A stretch of 64,000 nucleotides of DNA from Oreohelix idahoensis (taxonomy: Eukaryota > Mollusca > Gastropoda > Stylommatophora > Oreohelicidae): NCBI GenBank assembly GCA_024509875.1, contig JAMPIV010016264.1:186001-250000 (forward strand), read 5' to 3'. Shown here one piece after another: positions 1 to 11,251 of this stretch (its first letter is position 1; the number at the start of each line of letters is the position of its first letter). The notes under the pieces are model-generated. The model ran no database searches and was not told where the DNA came from. It saw only the letters and a program-made list of their open reading frames with translations. A program made the position numbers and the translations under genes.

Positions 1-481
1 CTTGTTCATCTCTCAGTTTCTTGTCTATGGACTCTTTTAATCTCTTAAGGATAATCCTGTTTAATACTTTTCCTGGCACTGATAGTAACATTATTCCTCT
101 ATAATTTGTGCACTCTTGTAAATTTCCCTTCTTAGGCAACTTAACCAGATATCCTTCCTTCCATTCTGCTGGTATCTCTTCCTTTTCCCAGACTTTACCA
201 AGTAATTTATATAACATCTCTGTAGCCGGGTCGATATCTGCTTTGATGGCCTCTGCTGGAATGCCATCAGGTCCAGACGCTTTTCCATCTCTTAGAAGCT
301 TTATGGCTTTCTTTATTTCTTCCTTCGTTGGTCTTTCACCGTTAATTTGTAGCTCTTCTTCTGCTGGCTGGATGTCCGGCGGGTTTTATGGAGCTGGTCT
401 ATTGAGAAGGTCCCCAAAATATTCTGTCCACCTCTTCATTTGCTCTTGTATATTGCTGAGCAGTTTCCCATTCTTGTCTTT
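1..481 (-). pseudogene. Family A copy 1: linker and start of RT domain
   Basis: Read on the minus strand, this gives the pre-RT linker and RT start, including the patterns GPDGIPAEAIKAD, EEIPAEWKEGYLVKLPKKG, NYRGIMLLSVPGK and ESIDKKLRDEQ. These match the intact copy at 51110-51560. The codon CAA after GCT CCA (about 393) has become TAA, giving a premature stop. The segment is cut at the right by the gypsy-1 5' LTR and at the left by the window edge. Confidence 0.88.
477..481. repeat. Target-site duplication TCTTT, left copy, gypsy-1
   Basis: TCTTT directly precedes the LTR start TGTCATGG and is repeated at 9781-9785, directly after the LTR end CCACA. The uninterrupted family A sequence near 45290 has a single TCTTT followed by TATGAGG. 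A 5-bp duplication is usual for Ty3/gypsy integrases. Confidence 0.95.
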
Positions 482-1356
482 TGTCATGGAATATTCTAAT
501 CCACATATATAAATTATTAGGTAAATATGAAGCCTAACAAATAAAATTAATAAAGAAAAGAGCAATGGAAAAATAACAGTGCTGTCACAGAGAATGTACT
601 CGAAATCCCCCTTGTTTTCTGCTACGTCTGCAAATTGTAATGCTTTCACGTTGATATAAAAGCTTACTGTATTATTACCCGCTTTCTTCAATGAAACGTG
701 TGCTGTATTTCTTGGAAAAGCATTGAGAGGCCCTGCGTAATGACCTAAATTAATCCTAACATTAATTATATTACGTTACCAAAACGAACGAACAGATGGA
801 CAAAAGGATAAAGAGAGAGGGGAGGGCTGAAAATCAGGAACGCATGCAACATGCGTCGCGCGATACACAAATGCTGCCATCACGCGTGTAAGTCTACATG
901 CACTAATTTTTTTTCAGACGGACAGTGATAAAATACACTACCCTTTCCCAGAGTTAGGTTTATAAATCATAAAAAAACTCTTATTAGAAAAGATAACATT
1001 AGATGGGTTTACGGTTGAAAACATAACAGTACCCAGACAGCACATCTTCGAAACAGGAGGTAGAAGAAATTGCATATTTTGAATGCAGCCACGTAGCTCC
1101 TTTAAATTTGTATTTTTGGGTTCCTTAGGGCTTGCTGACAAATAATATGTAAAACGTTACGCAAATAGTCCAGGAATTAATAAATTATACCCAAAATAAA
1201 ATATTGGGGGTGCCTGACAGCATAAAATCATTTCTGCTCATAAGATTTTTTTTTAACGTGTTTGAAAAAAAATTTACGTTACAGAAATAGCCTAACATGT
1301 AAACTCCCAATTGATTGGAGCGCAACAAATGAAAGCCTAACCACGATTGGTCGGAC

Positions 1357-1364
1357 TATAAATA
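1357..1364 (+). promoter_or_regulatory. Candidate TATA box in gypsy-1 5' LTR
   Basis: TATAAATA lies just after an ATTGG (inverse CCAAT) at about 1346-1350. The same arrangement recurs in the 3' LTR at 8438-8445. It lies about 180 bp upstream of AATAAA, which fits the U3-R-U5 layout of an LTR promoter. This is a motif reading with no transcript evidence. Confidence 0.5.
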
Positions 1365-1540
1365 CTATCTTTCGTTGGTAGGGGAAACGGGGAAAGGTAA
1401 CATTTTTTCAAACACTTGTCGAAACGGGGCTCATTGGTCAGACTCGCTGATATACACACTTGGGAGCGTTAGTTCGAAACCACTTGTTTAAATAAGCTTG
1501 ATAAAGCATCAGTGCGTTGAAGCCAGCTTATATTGTGCTA

Positions 1541-1546
1541 AATAAA
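1541..1546 (+). promoter_or_regulatory. Candidate polyadenylation signal in gypsy-1 5' LTR
   Basis: AATAAA occurs here, and at 8622-8627 in the 3' LTR, downstream of the TATAAATA motif. In the 3' LTR this would end the genomic transcript. Assigned from motif and position only. Confidence 0.4.
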
Positions 1547-2896
1547 AGCCTGGAAGATAAGCAGATGGGAATTTGTGCCAGTTTGTGCCAGAATTCATTG
1601 CTAATCAACGTATCTGTATTTATTCGTAAGAATTGTGGTAAGCTTGAACCATTCAATATCTTTTAATGAAAATTGAATGTGAATTGTTGATTTATGCCTG
1701 TATATATATGTGTAGTTCAGTGGCAAACGTGAGGTAAAGCCTATAATGCTCCAGCCTGAACAGAGGGTGTCGGAGAGAAGTAAAACGGCATGGAATGGCC
1801 AAACAGTACACTGACACCTGGATGATTGTCTAGAAAGAAATAATGCTGGAAGTGCAGAGGCGTAGTAACCATTAAGAAGGGTAATACTGGAATAAAGTAT
1901 TTCAAATGAAGCTGACAGTTGGCCTAATGCTCTGAACTCAATGTTTGTGCTGTGTTGTGATCAGTGTAACAAGAGAGTTTAAGTTAGTTATGAAGTAGAA
2001 GGTACATCCTTCTTGATTTCAGGGACCGTGGTCTTGATGGTAGTGAGCAGCACCTGGTCAGAGCTTTGCTGAATCCTGAGTCGGACAGCATACTCCTTGG
2101 TCTTTTTAGCTATCAGTGAGGTGTCTCCTGAGCCCAGAGGAGAATTCGAGCAGAGGAGTCCTTTCCTGCCGCCATCACGCCAGATAAGCGAATTGGCCAG
2201 CTGAGCTCAACATTATGTCCCCTCATATTGAAATGACTTTGTAAAAATATATTAAGAGGGGAAATTAATTGTCTTAATATCAGGAACTGAGAACATCTCC
2301 AATACTAGTTTCCTTAAGACAAACTATTGAAGTCATGATGACAAATACCAACAGAGCTTGAACAAAACAAAACCAGTATTACCTCATTTTACTACTACAC
2401 AACTGACACACATAGAATATTTGTAATAATATATGTCACTACAATATTCATATTAAATACATTCTGTACATAACTTGTAATTTAAATTGATTGTGATTCC
2501 TGGTTCCCTTGTAGTTGAATCAGGACACATATTCATTCATGCCAGTAATGAATACATATTGTTATTTGAAAAGTTACGAGTGACTTCTTTAAGATATTCT
2601 CATAGAGTGTTATATGTATGTGAGTGTCACAGTGTTGTTAAGAGTAGTGGATTAAATTAAATTGTTTATCTGTCTGTTGTTGTGACTTACACTTCACCAT
2701 ACTCATACCCTAGACACATAACGTAGCATCACACTATTCCAGAATAATTCTGACTGAGATATAGAGATATGTGGTAGCAAGTAAGGTTATCTATAATACA
2801 CTACTCTTAATAGATATAGATACCTTCACAGCTGATCTCAGTCAGTACACTAAGTCCCCTATAAATATTTATAACATCCCACTTCACCACATATAT

Positions 2897-2914
2897 TGGG
2901 GTCTCGCTCTTGGG
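2897..2914 (+). other. Candidate primer binding site of gypsy-1
   Basis: TGGGGTCTCGCTCTTGGG begins five bases after the 5' LTR end. It starts with TGG, the complement of a tRNA CCA end. The general pattern resembles proline-tRNA primer sites (TGGGGGCTCGTCC) but has mismatches, so the tRNA is not assigned with confidence. Confidence 0.45.
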
Positions 2915-3083
2915 ATTTTGAATCTTTCCCTATTAAAAATATTGGGGGTAATTCACTTCAGGGAATATAAGAATTAAAAGGTATCCTTGGGTGGGATTAA
3001 ATAAGGTTGAGCTCACGGTGCCTGTGTTGTCCATTAGAGATTGAATTGTTGGTTAGACATTGTATTAAGTTACCTGATAGACA

Positions 3084-4310
3084 ATGGCGGACCTGGCCAA
3101 ATTTCGATCTGCTGCGGTTCAGACTGCAAAAGAGTTAGGATTAGATGGGCAAGTTATGGTTGCCTATGTCACGACGGAATGTGACAAATTTATTGAACGT
3201 GAAGAAAGAAGGTTTGAAGCCGAAAGAAAGTTAGAGGCTGACAAGGAAATTAAGAAGTTACAGTTTGAAGCTGAGGCTGAGACTAAGAGGTTGCAGATTG
3301 AGGCTGAGGCTGAGGCTAAGAAATTGGAGGCAGAAAGAGAAGACAAAAGATTAGCTGCAGAAGAGAGGAAATTAGCTGCAGAAAGGGAAGCAGAAAAGGA
3401 GGAGAAAAGATTACAAAGGGAACATGAATTACGACTAAGGGAGTTTGAGTTTCAAGGCCATGCTCCTGAAAATGGTGCCAGTCCCTTTGCCTCTGATGCT
3501 ACGGTTACTCAGGGAGCCTCAACCTCAGCTATGAATTTTCATTTAGATCATTTTGTTGAGAAAGACGATGATATAGAGAGCTACCTAAATAGGTATGAGC
3601 TATTAGCTACCACGTATGGGTTAGAGAGAGAAAGGTGGAGCTTAAAGTTATCTCAGGGACTTCGTGGGGCAGCTTATGAAGTTTTTGCAAAAATGAGCAG
3701 AGGTGATCAGGAAAATTATGACATGCTAAAGCAGGCTCTTTTGTTAAGGTATGAAAAGAATGCAGAATTCTATAGAAAAAAATTTAGGAATGCTAAACTA
3801 CTGTCAGGTGAAACCTATCACCAGTTCTCTGCACGAATAGAGACATACTTGGAGAAATGGACTTCTCTGGGGGAAAACCCAAGATCTTAAGGAAATGGTC
3901 CTTATAGAGCAATTAAGAGAGTCCATGGCTCCAGACCTGAGAAAGTTTCTCATGGAACAAGGTGCAGAGAGGCTGGGTGAGTTGCTAAATGTTGCTGAAA
4001 GGTATCAAGCAGCTCAAGCAGAGGTAACAGGTAATAAAAAGAAACAAGTGGATAACTTTAGGGCACCACAGAACTTTAATAAATTTGATCCTAAGGATCA
4101 AAATAAAGGTAAGCACCAATTTGATAGGCCACGGTATGAAAATAAAAATAAATTCCCACAATTCGATGAAAGGAAATATGATGAAAGAAAATCTTTCAAC
4201 CAAGGAAAAAGGTGGTGTAAAAATTGTAAGATGAACAATCATGACACTGACCATTGTAGAAGGAAACCTCCTCATTTTGCTGCTATGACATCGGGGAAAA
4301 AGGAAAAGAA
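3084..4310 (+). pseudogene. Gypsy-1 Gag: coiled coil, SCAN-like capsid, CCHC knuckle
   Basis: Gag starts MADLAKFRSAAV at 3084. Residues about 35-130 are almost purely E/K/A/R/L, a predicted coiled coil. A capsid-like part follows (HLDHFVEKDDDIESYLNRYE). The segment at about 3735-4020 has the SCAN pattern: RYxxxxExYRxxF, FxxRxxxYLxxW, then a frame break, then LRxFLxEQ and a closing helix. The frame ends at 3890 (TAA) and resumes at 3895. Skipping one base near CCCAAGATCTT rejoins them, so this is a point lesion and not a programmed site. A zinc knuckle CX2CX4HX4C lies at 4216-4257. Gag normally assembles the particle and binds RNA. Confidence 0.88.
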
Positions 4311-5916
4311 GGGCAAACCTGAAGAATTACAGGAACCATACCACCCCCCAGTGTGTGAAGATGTCATCTGTAATGGTGTCACTATAAGATGTTTATATGA
4401 TACCGGTTTAGATTACGATTCCGTTGTGAGTTCTCACCTGGTGCAGGCCGATCAATACACCACAGAAACAGTGGAGATTCAAACTGCAACCAAGGATGTA
4501 GCTACCATGACACTTCCCGTCGCCCGAATAAAAGTGAAAACGCGATATGTGGAAGGAATCATAAAAGCAGCAGTGATAAATGAGCCAATCTACCCTCTAA
4601 TATTGGGGTGTAGATATGTCTTCTTGGGGAATCCCAAGAGACCTGTGATATTGGCAACAGTGCAGACCAGATCACAGACAAAGAAGGAGGAGGATAATCC
4701 CATAAATACTCACCCAGATGAGATGAGGAAGGCACAGGCTGAGGACAAAACACTCAAGCCATGTTTCAAGAAGTTGCCCAAATCTCATACACCTCCAGGC
4801 AAGGGAGAGTTTTATATGAAGAACAAATTGATATATAGGAAGGCTGGATCTGAATCCAATGGTCACGGACAGCTGGTCCTTCCCACTTCATATAGGACTA
4901 AAGTGTTGGAACTAGGGCATGCGATTCCCTTCAGTGGTCATATGGGAATCAGCGCAACAGGACAGCGAATAGCTTGTCACTATTTCTGGCCAGGAATAAC
5001 TGAAGATATCAAACGATATGTAAAATCCTGTCCAGAGTGCCAACGAGTAGCACCTAAACATTGGACTGCACCAGCAACTCTGGGGGAAATGCCCATAGTG
5101 GGAACACCCTTTGAGAGAGTTGCCGTGGATCTTGTGGGACCTCTCACCCGAACCAAGAGAAGGAACAGCTACATTCTGACTCTGGTGGACACTTGTTCTA
5201 TGTGGGGAGAGGCAGTAGCCCTGTCATCGATTGATTCTAAACATGTGGCAGAGGCATTGCTCACAATTTTCACAAGGTTAGGCTTTCCCAATCAAATCTT
5301 GACTGATAATGGCTCTCAGTTCAAGGGGAAACTAACTGAAGAAGTTTTCAGGATCTTCCAGGCCAAACACTTCCATTGTAGTGTGTGTATCATCCCCAAG
5401 GGAACGGCCAAGTGGAAAGATTTAACGGCACATTGATGTCGATCCTGAGAAAGTTGGCACACGAAAAACCAGATACATGGGACCAGTACCTGCACGCCGC
5501 CCTCTTTGCTTATCGGGAGGTACCCCATAGTTCAACCGGTATGGCCCCGGCAACATTATTGTTTGGAAGGCCAATAAAAGGTCCACTTGAAGCTTTGTTA
5601 AGAACGTGGACTGATGAAAAGGCAGAGGAAAACATTACATCTTCATACCAATATGTGAATGAGCTGACCACTCGGTTAAAAACTGGCTGGAAACTTGCCA
5701 ATGAAAATTTGAAACAAGCCAGGAAGAAACATGCTGCCTATTATAACAGGAAGGCGAAAGACAGAAATTTGGCTGTGGGAGAGAAAGTACTGCTTCTTTT
5801 GCCCGGGAGTCAGAATAAGTTACAAATTGGATGGCAGGGTCCATATACAGTTCTAGAGAAGGTGTCTAGAACAAATTATAAGATAGATAAGAAGGGGAAA
5901 GAAAAAAATCTATCAT
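4311..5916 (+). pseudogene. Gypsy-1 protease and integrase
   Basis: In frame with the knuckle, the protease has LYDTGLDYDS (catalytic Asp at 4399-4401). The integrase follows directly: an HHCC zinc domain at 4915-5045 (GHxxxxSGH ... CPECQ), then the catalytic triad, VAVD (Asp 5128-5130), LTDNGSQF (Asp 5305-5307) and, after a one-base break near 5385, GQVERFN (Glu 5415-5417). A GPY-type C-terminal module (GWQGPYTVLEKVS) ends near 5900. A second break in an A-run at about 5899-5908 separates integrase from the RT frame. All three catalytic acids are present, so inactivation comes from the frame breaks. Confidence 0.9.
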
Positions 5917-6770
5917 GTGAATCTCCTGAAGAAATATTTGGAAAGAGAACATCAGGAAGAGACACACTTGTTGACCTTGTCCATCGCCATGGAGATGAAA
6001 AAGGAACCACTTTCATCATTTGAATATCCATTACACCCCTGTGAGACAGCAGCACAGGTGAAAATCAGTACACATTTAACGAAAACTCAGAAAGAGAGAG
6101 TGCAACAGGTTCTAAATAATCATGCAGAGGTGTTAACAGACCGACCAGGGCATACAAACCTATTGGAATATGATATGAAACTGATAGACCCCACACCTGT
6201 CTGTATGAAACCATATTCGATTCCGTTTGCTAAGGAGAAAGCTTTGAAGGAAGAGATAGACTATCTGTTGAAGGAAGGAATTATTTCGCACAGTGAGTCT
6301 TCGTATAGTTCCGGTGTTGTACTTTTAAGGAAGCCCTCTGGAGAACATAGACTCTGTATAGATTACAGGAGACTGAATGCTATTACAGAAGGACAGGTGG
6401 ATCCATTGCCGGATACAAATCAGCTGTTTGCCAGACTAAATAAAGCTAAATATTTCTCAAAAGTGGATCTGAGTAAAGGATACTATCAGATTCCAGTAAA
6501 GCCTGAGGTTAGACCATACCTAGCTTTTAGTACCTCAGAAGGACACTATGAGTTTAATAGATTGCCATTTGGATTGAAGAATGCGCCTAGTGTCTTCTCT
6601 AGAATGATGAGAAAATTATTGGATCCTCTGAATAATCCCTGTATAACAAATTTTATGGATGATATCCTTATAGCAACAGAAACATTTGAGGAACACATTG
6701 ACTCTCTGAACATGCTGTTTATCGACTTAGGGAGGCAAATTTAACAGCCCGACCAACCAAATGTTGCGTT
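5917..6770 (+). pseudogene. Gypsy-1 reverse transcriptase
   Basis: RT lies downstream of integrase. Motifs in order are the primer-grip-type stretch KPYSIPFAKEKALKEEID, SSYSSGVVLLRKPSG, RLCIDYRRLNAIT, FSKVDLSKGYYQIPV, FNRLPFGLKNAPSVF and NFMDDILIA (catalytic Asp pair 6658-6663, an FMDD variant of YMDD). The frame hits TAA at 6742. Shifting by one base gives the thumb sequence REANLTARPTKC, which leads into RNase H. Apart from the frame breaks the domain looks complete. Confidence 0.92.
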
Positions 6771-6782
6771 GGATGTAAAGAA

Positions 6783-7493
6783 TTGGAATTTTTGGGACAC
6801 ACAGTTTATCAGGGAAATATGACCCCTGACCCAAAGAATTTAGAAAAACTACAGAAAGCCCCGAGACCACAAACCAAGAAGGACGTGAGATCCTTTGTCT
6901 CATTATGTGGTTTCTACCAGAAGTATATCAAAAACTTTAATTCCATATGTGCACCGTTAACTGAATTGACACGTAAAGGACATCCAGATCGCATTACATG
7001 GACACCACAATGTGAAATGACTTACCAAGAATTGAAGGAAAAGCTCACAAGTAAACCCATTTTGAAATTACCTGACTTAAGTCAAGAATTCATTGTAAGG
7101 ACGGATGCAAGTAATATTGGGTTAGGTGCAACTTTACTACAGAAATCAGATGCATTGGATGGGGAATTAAGCCCAGTGGCATATGCTAGCAGAAAGTTGA
7201 ATAAAGCTGAAATCAACTACTCAACTAGCGAAAAAGAATGTCTTGCAGTAATATGGGCAATAAAGAAATTCAATATTTATCTATATGGGAAGGCATTTAA
7301 GTTGCAAACTGACCACAAACCTTTATCGTTTCTAGCACAGGCTAAGCATGAGAACTCTAGGTTACTCCGATGGTCTTTGCTTCTGGCTCCATATAATTTT
7401 AGCATTGAGTATATATCTGGAAAAACCAATTTGGGAGCGGATTTTTTAAGCCGCCATCCGTGTGATGAGAATCACCGTAAACCCCAGAAATAA
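6783..7493 (+). pseudogene. Gypsy-1 RT connection and RNase H
   Basis: It begins at EFLGHTVYQG and includes the connection domain (FVSLCGFYQKYIKNF) and RNase H with acidic residues in VRTDASNIGLGA, SEKECLAVIW and LQTDHKPL. It ends with a typical gypsy chain end, GADFLSRHPCDE. The stop at 7491-7493 is 67 bases before the 3' LTR, leaving no room for an env-like ORF. The frame is separate from RT because of the break at about 6735. Confidence 0.92.
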
Positions 7494-7549
7494 TAATAAA
7501 TTTCTCTATGTGTATATAGAATAAAGGACTGACATATAATGTCTGTTTT

Positions 7550-7560
7550 AAGAGGGGAGG
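7550..7560 (+). other. Polypurine tract of gypsy-1
   Basis: AAGAGGGGAGG directly abuts the 3' LTR start TGTCATGG. This is the normal plus-strand primer position. It contrasts with gypsy-2, gypsy-3 and gypsy-4, where the G-rich tract is separated from the LTR. Confidence 0.85.
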
Positions 7561-9780
7561 TGTCATGGAATATTCTAATCCACATATATAAATTATTAGG
7601 TAAATATGAAGCCTAACAAATAAAATTAATAAAGAAAAGAGCAATGGAAAAATAACAGTGCTGTCACAGAGAATGTACTCGAAATCCCCCTTGTTTTCTG
7701 CTTCGTCTGCAAATTGTAACGCTTTCACGTTGATATAAAAGCTTACTGTATTATTACCCGCTTTCTTCAATGAAACGTGTGCTGTATTTCTTGGAAAAGC
7801 ATTGAGAGGCCCTGCGTAATGACCTAAATTAATCCCAACATTAATTATATTACGTTACCAAAACGAACGAACAGATGGACAAAAGGATAAAGAGAGAGGG
7901 GAGGGCTGAAAATCAGGAACGCATGCAACACGCGTCGCGCGATACACAAATGCTGCCATCACGCGTGTAAGTCTACATGCACTAATTTTTTTTTTCAGAC
8001 GGACAGTGATAAAATACACTACCCTTTCCCAGAGTTAGGTTTATAAATCATAAAAAACTCTTATTAGAAAAGATAACATTAGATGGGTTTACGGTTGAAA
8101 ACATAACAGTACCCAGACAGCACATCTTCGAAACAGGAGGTAGAAGAAATTGCATATTTTGAATGCAGCCACGTAGCTCCTTTAAATTTGTATTTTTGGG
8201 TTCCTTAGGGCTTGCTGACAAATAATATGTAAAACGTTACGCAAATAGTCCAGGAATTAATAAATTATACCCAAAATAAAATATTGGGGGTGCCTGACAG
8301 CATAAAATCATTTCTGCTCATAAGATTTTTTTTTTTAACGTGTTTGAAAAAAATTTACGTTACAGAAATAGCCTAACATGTAAACTCCAAATTGATTGGA
8401 GCGCAACAAATGAAAGCCTAACCACGATTGGTCGGGCTATAAATACTATCTTGGTTGTTAGGGGAAACGGGGAAAGGTAACATTTTTTCAAACACTTGTC
8501 GAAACGGGGCTCATTGGTCAGACTCGCTGATATACACACTTGGGAGCGTTAGTTCGAAACCACTTGTTTAAATAAGCTTGATAAAGCATCAGTGCGTTGA
8601 AGCCAGCTCATATTTGTGCTAAATAAAAGCCTGGAAGATAAGCAGATGGGAATTTGTGCCAGTTTGTGCCAGAATTCATTGCTAATCAACGTATCTGTAT
8701 TTATTCGTAAGAATTGTGGTAAGCTTGAACCATTCAATATCTTTTAATGAAAATTGAATGTGAATTGTTGATTTATGCCTGTATATATATGTGTAGTTCA
8801 GTGGCAAACGTGAGGTAAAGCCTATAATGCTCCAGCCTGAACAGAGGGTGTCGGAGAGAAGTAAAACGGCATGGAATGGCCAAACAGTACACTGACACCT
8901 GGATGATTGTCTAGAAAGAAATAATGCTGGAAGTGCAGAGGCGTAGTAACCATTAAGAAGGGTAATACTGGAATAAAGTATTTCAAATGAAGCTGACAGT
9001 TGGCCTAATGCTCTGAACTCAATGTTTGTGCTGTGTTGTGATCAGTGTAACAAGAGAGTTTAAGTTAGTTATGAAGTAGAAGGTACATCCTTCTTGATTT
9101 CAGGGACCGTGGTCTTGATGGTAGTGAGCAGCACCTGGTCAGAGCTTTGCTGAATCCTGAGTCGGACAGCATACTCCTTGGTCTTTTTAGCTATCAGTGA
9201 GGTGTCTCCTGAGCCCAGAGGAGAATTCGAGCAGAGGAGTCCTTTCCTGCCGCCATCACGCCAGATAAGCGAATTGGCCAGCTGAGCTCAACATTATGTC
9301 CCCTCATCTTGAAATGACTTTGTAAAAATAATATTAAGAGGGGAAATTAATTGTCTTAATATCAGGAACTGAGAACATCTCCAATACTAGTCCCTTAAGA
9401 CAAACTATTGAAGTCATGATGACAAATACCAACAGAGCTTGAACAAAACAAAACCAGTATTACCTCATTTTACTACTACACAACTGACACACATAGAATA
9501 TTTGTAATAATATATGTCACTACAATATTCATATTAAATACATTCTGTACATAACTTGTAATTTAAATTGATTGTGATTCCTGGTTCCCTTGTAGTTGAA
9601 TCAGGACACATATTCATTCATGCCAGTAATGAATAATTCTGACTGAGATATAGAGATATGTGGTAGCAAGTAAGGTTATCTATAATACACTACTCTTAAT
9701 AGATATAGATACCTTCACAGCTGATCTCAGTCAGTACACTAAGTCCCCTATAAATATTTATAACATCCCACTTCACCACA
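7561..9780 (+). repeat. Gypsy-1 3' LTR (about 2.22 kb)
   Basis: This is a near-identical copy of 482-2891, about 190 bp shorter because of one block missing after GCCAGTAATGAATA (9621-9634). Scattered substitutions and one- or two-base indels are visible in A and T runs. It ends CTTCACCACA and is followed by TCTTT. Confidence 0.95.
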
Positions 9781-9785
9781 TCTTT

Positions 9786-11251
9786 TATGAGGCAATTTGT
9801 TTGCTTGTATTTCCCTGTTAGCTTCTTTGTGCTGCTATACAGTTCTCTCATATTTCCTTTGGCTGCAGCATCTTCTGCCTCTCTTGCCAACTCCTCAATA
9901 TACTTCCTCTTGTCTCTTTTGATACTTCTTTTTACTTCTTTGTTTGCTTCTGTGTACACTTCTTGAGCCTTGGCTTTGGAACTTCTGGTTTTGCTTGTGT
10001 TTAACTCTGCTTTTTGTTTTTTCTGTCTTTTATCTTATTGATGGTTTCTGTTGTTATCCATGCTTTTTGTTGTCTTTCCCTTTTCCCCAGTATTTCTTCA
10101 CATGTCTCCTTCCATACAGTTTTGACCTGCTGCCAATAGTCTTCTGTATTATCTACATCTTCCAGCTGTTGGAGCACTTGGAATTTGTTGGATACTGTGA
10201 CCGCAAATTTGTCTCTTGTTTCTTGATTTCTTAGCTGTCCTACATTATACTGTTGTCTATAATTTTGCATTGTTGCATATCTCTTGAGTTTCATTTTTAC
10301 TTTGGCTATCAGAAGATGGTGATCTGATGCCACATCTGCTCCTCTATATAACTTTACATCTTGCAATGATGATCTAAACTTCTTGTTTATGCATATATGA
10401 TCAATCTGATTTTCTGTTCTATGGTCTGGTGATATCCATGTTGCCTTGTGTATTCTCTTATGTGGAAACATGCTTCCTCCTATAGCCAGTTGATTTGAAG
10501 CACAGAAGTTTGCGAATAGTTCTCCATTTTCATTCATTACTCCTAGCCCATGTTTTCCCATGACTTCTTCAAATCCGGTGTTGACTGTACCTATCTTTGC
10601 ATTCATGTCACCCATCAAAATTGTGATGTCTCTTCTTTTTACTTTATCCATAATTTCCTGTAGTTTAGTATAAAATGCTTCTTTCACAGACTCTTCTTTG
10701 TCATTAGTTGGTGCATAACATTGGATGACATTTACATGAATTTTCTTTTTAGCTGTTTTGAAAGTAGCTGTTATTATTCTGGGTCCAACAGCTTCCCATT
10801 CAATGAGTGCTTTCTGTGCTTCTTTAGATAACATAAGAGCTACCCCTTCACTGTGGTGTGAACTTTCGTCTTCATGTCCTGAGGACAGCACCAATTCACC
10901 TGTGATGAGTTTCTTCCTGTCTACCCCCTTCCACTTTGTTTCACACATTCCCAAAACCTCGATTTTGTATTCCCTCATTTCTGCTGCCACTTGCGCCACT
11001 TTCACTTGTTCGTTTAATGTCCGAACATTCCAGGTGCCAAATCTGGAAGTTCTCCTAGAAGAAAGAAGGTTAGTCAGCAAAACAGACTCCTTTCGGCTTT
11101 CTCTGTGTTGCATCATACGCCTCCCCACGAGAGGACCTTCCCCTGTCTTGGATGGCTGTGTTTTATTTTCTTTATTTGACTTGTCCATATTTGTTGAAGT
11201 TTTTTGTGGTTTAAATTTTTTACAGGATGGGGTAACCGGCCCCATGCCCAA
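9786..11251 (-). pseudogene. Family A copy 1: APE-type endonuclease half of ORF
   Basis: This is the N-terminal part of an endonuclease-reverse transcriptase. The open frame 11251-10001 (416 codons) begins MGMGPVTPSCKKF and contains the endonuclease signatures GTWNVRTL, CETKWKG (catalytic Glu kept, unlike copy 3), GDMNAKIG, QIDHICI and SDHHLL. Such APE-like endonucleases nick genomic DNA to prime reverse transcription. At about 10015 a base is missing from an A-run compared with copy 3, so the frame breaks. The linker region continues in another frame down to the gypsy-1 insertion at 9785. Confidence 0.9.

Larger units (their letters stand above)
482..2891 (+). repeat. Gypsy-1 5' LTR (about 2.41 kb)
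   Basis: It starts TGTCATGGAATATTC and ends CTTCACCACA, and aligns over its whole length with 7561-9780. It carries about 192 bp (2555-2746) that are absent from the 3' LTR. The short match GAATA at both ends of that block suggests a microhomology deletion in the 3' copy. An LTR of more than 2 kb is long for Ty3/gypsy. The small open frame at 2771-2977 straddles the LTR end and the leader and does not look coding. Confidence 0.95.
482..9780 (+). mobile_element. Gypsy-1: Ty3/gypsy LTR retrotransposon with IN before RT (Gmr1-like)
   Basis: This is a complete LTR element with two long, nearly identical LTRs (482-2891 and 7561-9780), termini TG...CA, a candidate primer binding site at 2897, a purine tract at 7550-7560 and a TCTTT target duplication. 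The coding order read from the translations is Gag, CCHC knuckle, aspartic protease (DTG), integrase, reverse transcriptase, RNase H. Integrase before RT is the Ty1/copia-like order and within Ty3/gypsy it is typical of Gmr1-like elements. At least four single-base frame breaks (about 3875, 5385, 5900 and 6735) show that the copy is dead. The similar LTRs suggest it inserted fairly recently. Confidence 0.93.

Noticed and set aside
3164..3346. Minus-strand Ser/Ala/Leu-rich ORF over the gypsy-1 Gag coiled coil (also 17320-17715 and, on plus, 32526-32861)
   Set aside because: Complement of E/K/A-rich codons in the real Gag; no independent evidence of coding.
3870..3900. Programmed frameshift in gypsy-1 Gag
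   Set aside because: The break lies inside the SCAN-like capsid, upstream of the zinc knuckle, with no clear slippery site. Other single-base breaks occur through pol, so a point lesion is more likely.
7494..7560. An env-like ORF downstream of gypsy-1 pol
   Set aside because: Only 67 bases separate the RNase H stop from the 3' LTR. The longer 3' regions of gypsy-2 and gypsy-3 also have no ORF, signal peptide or membrane segment.
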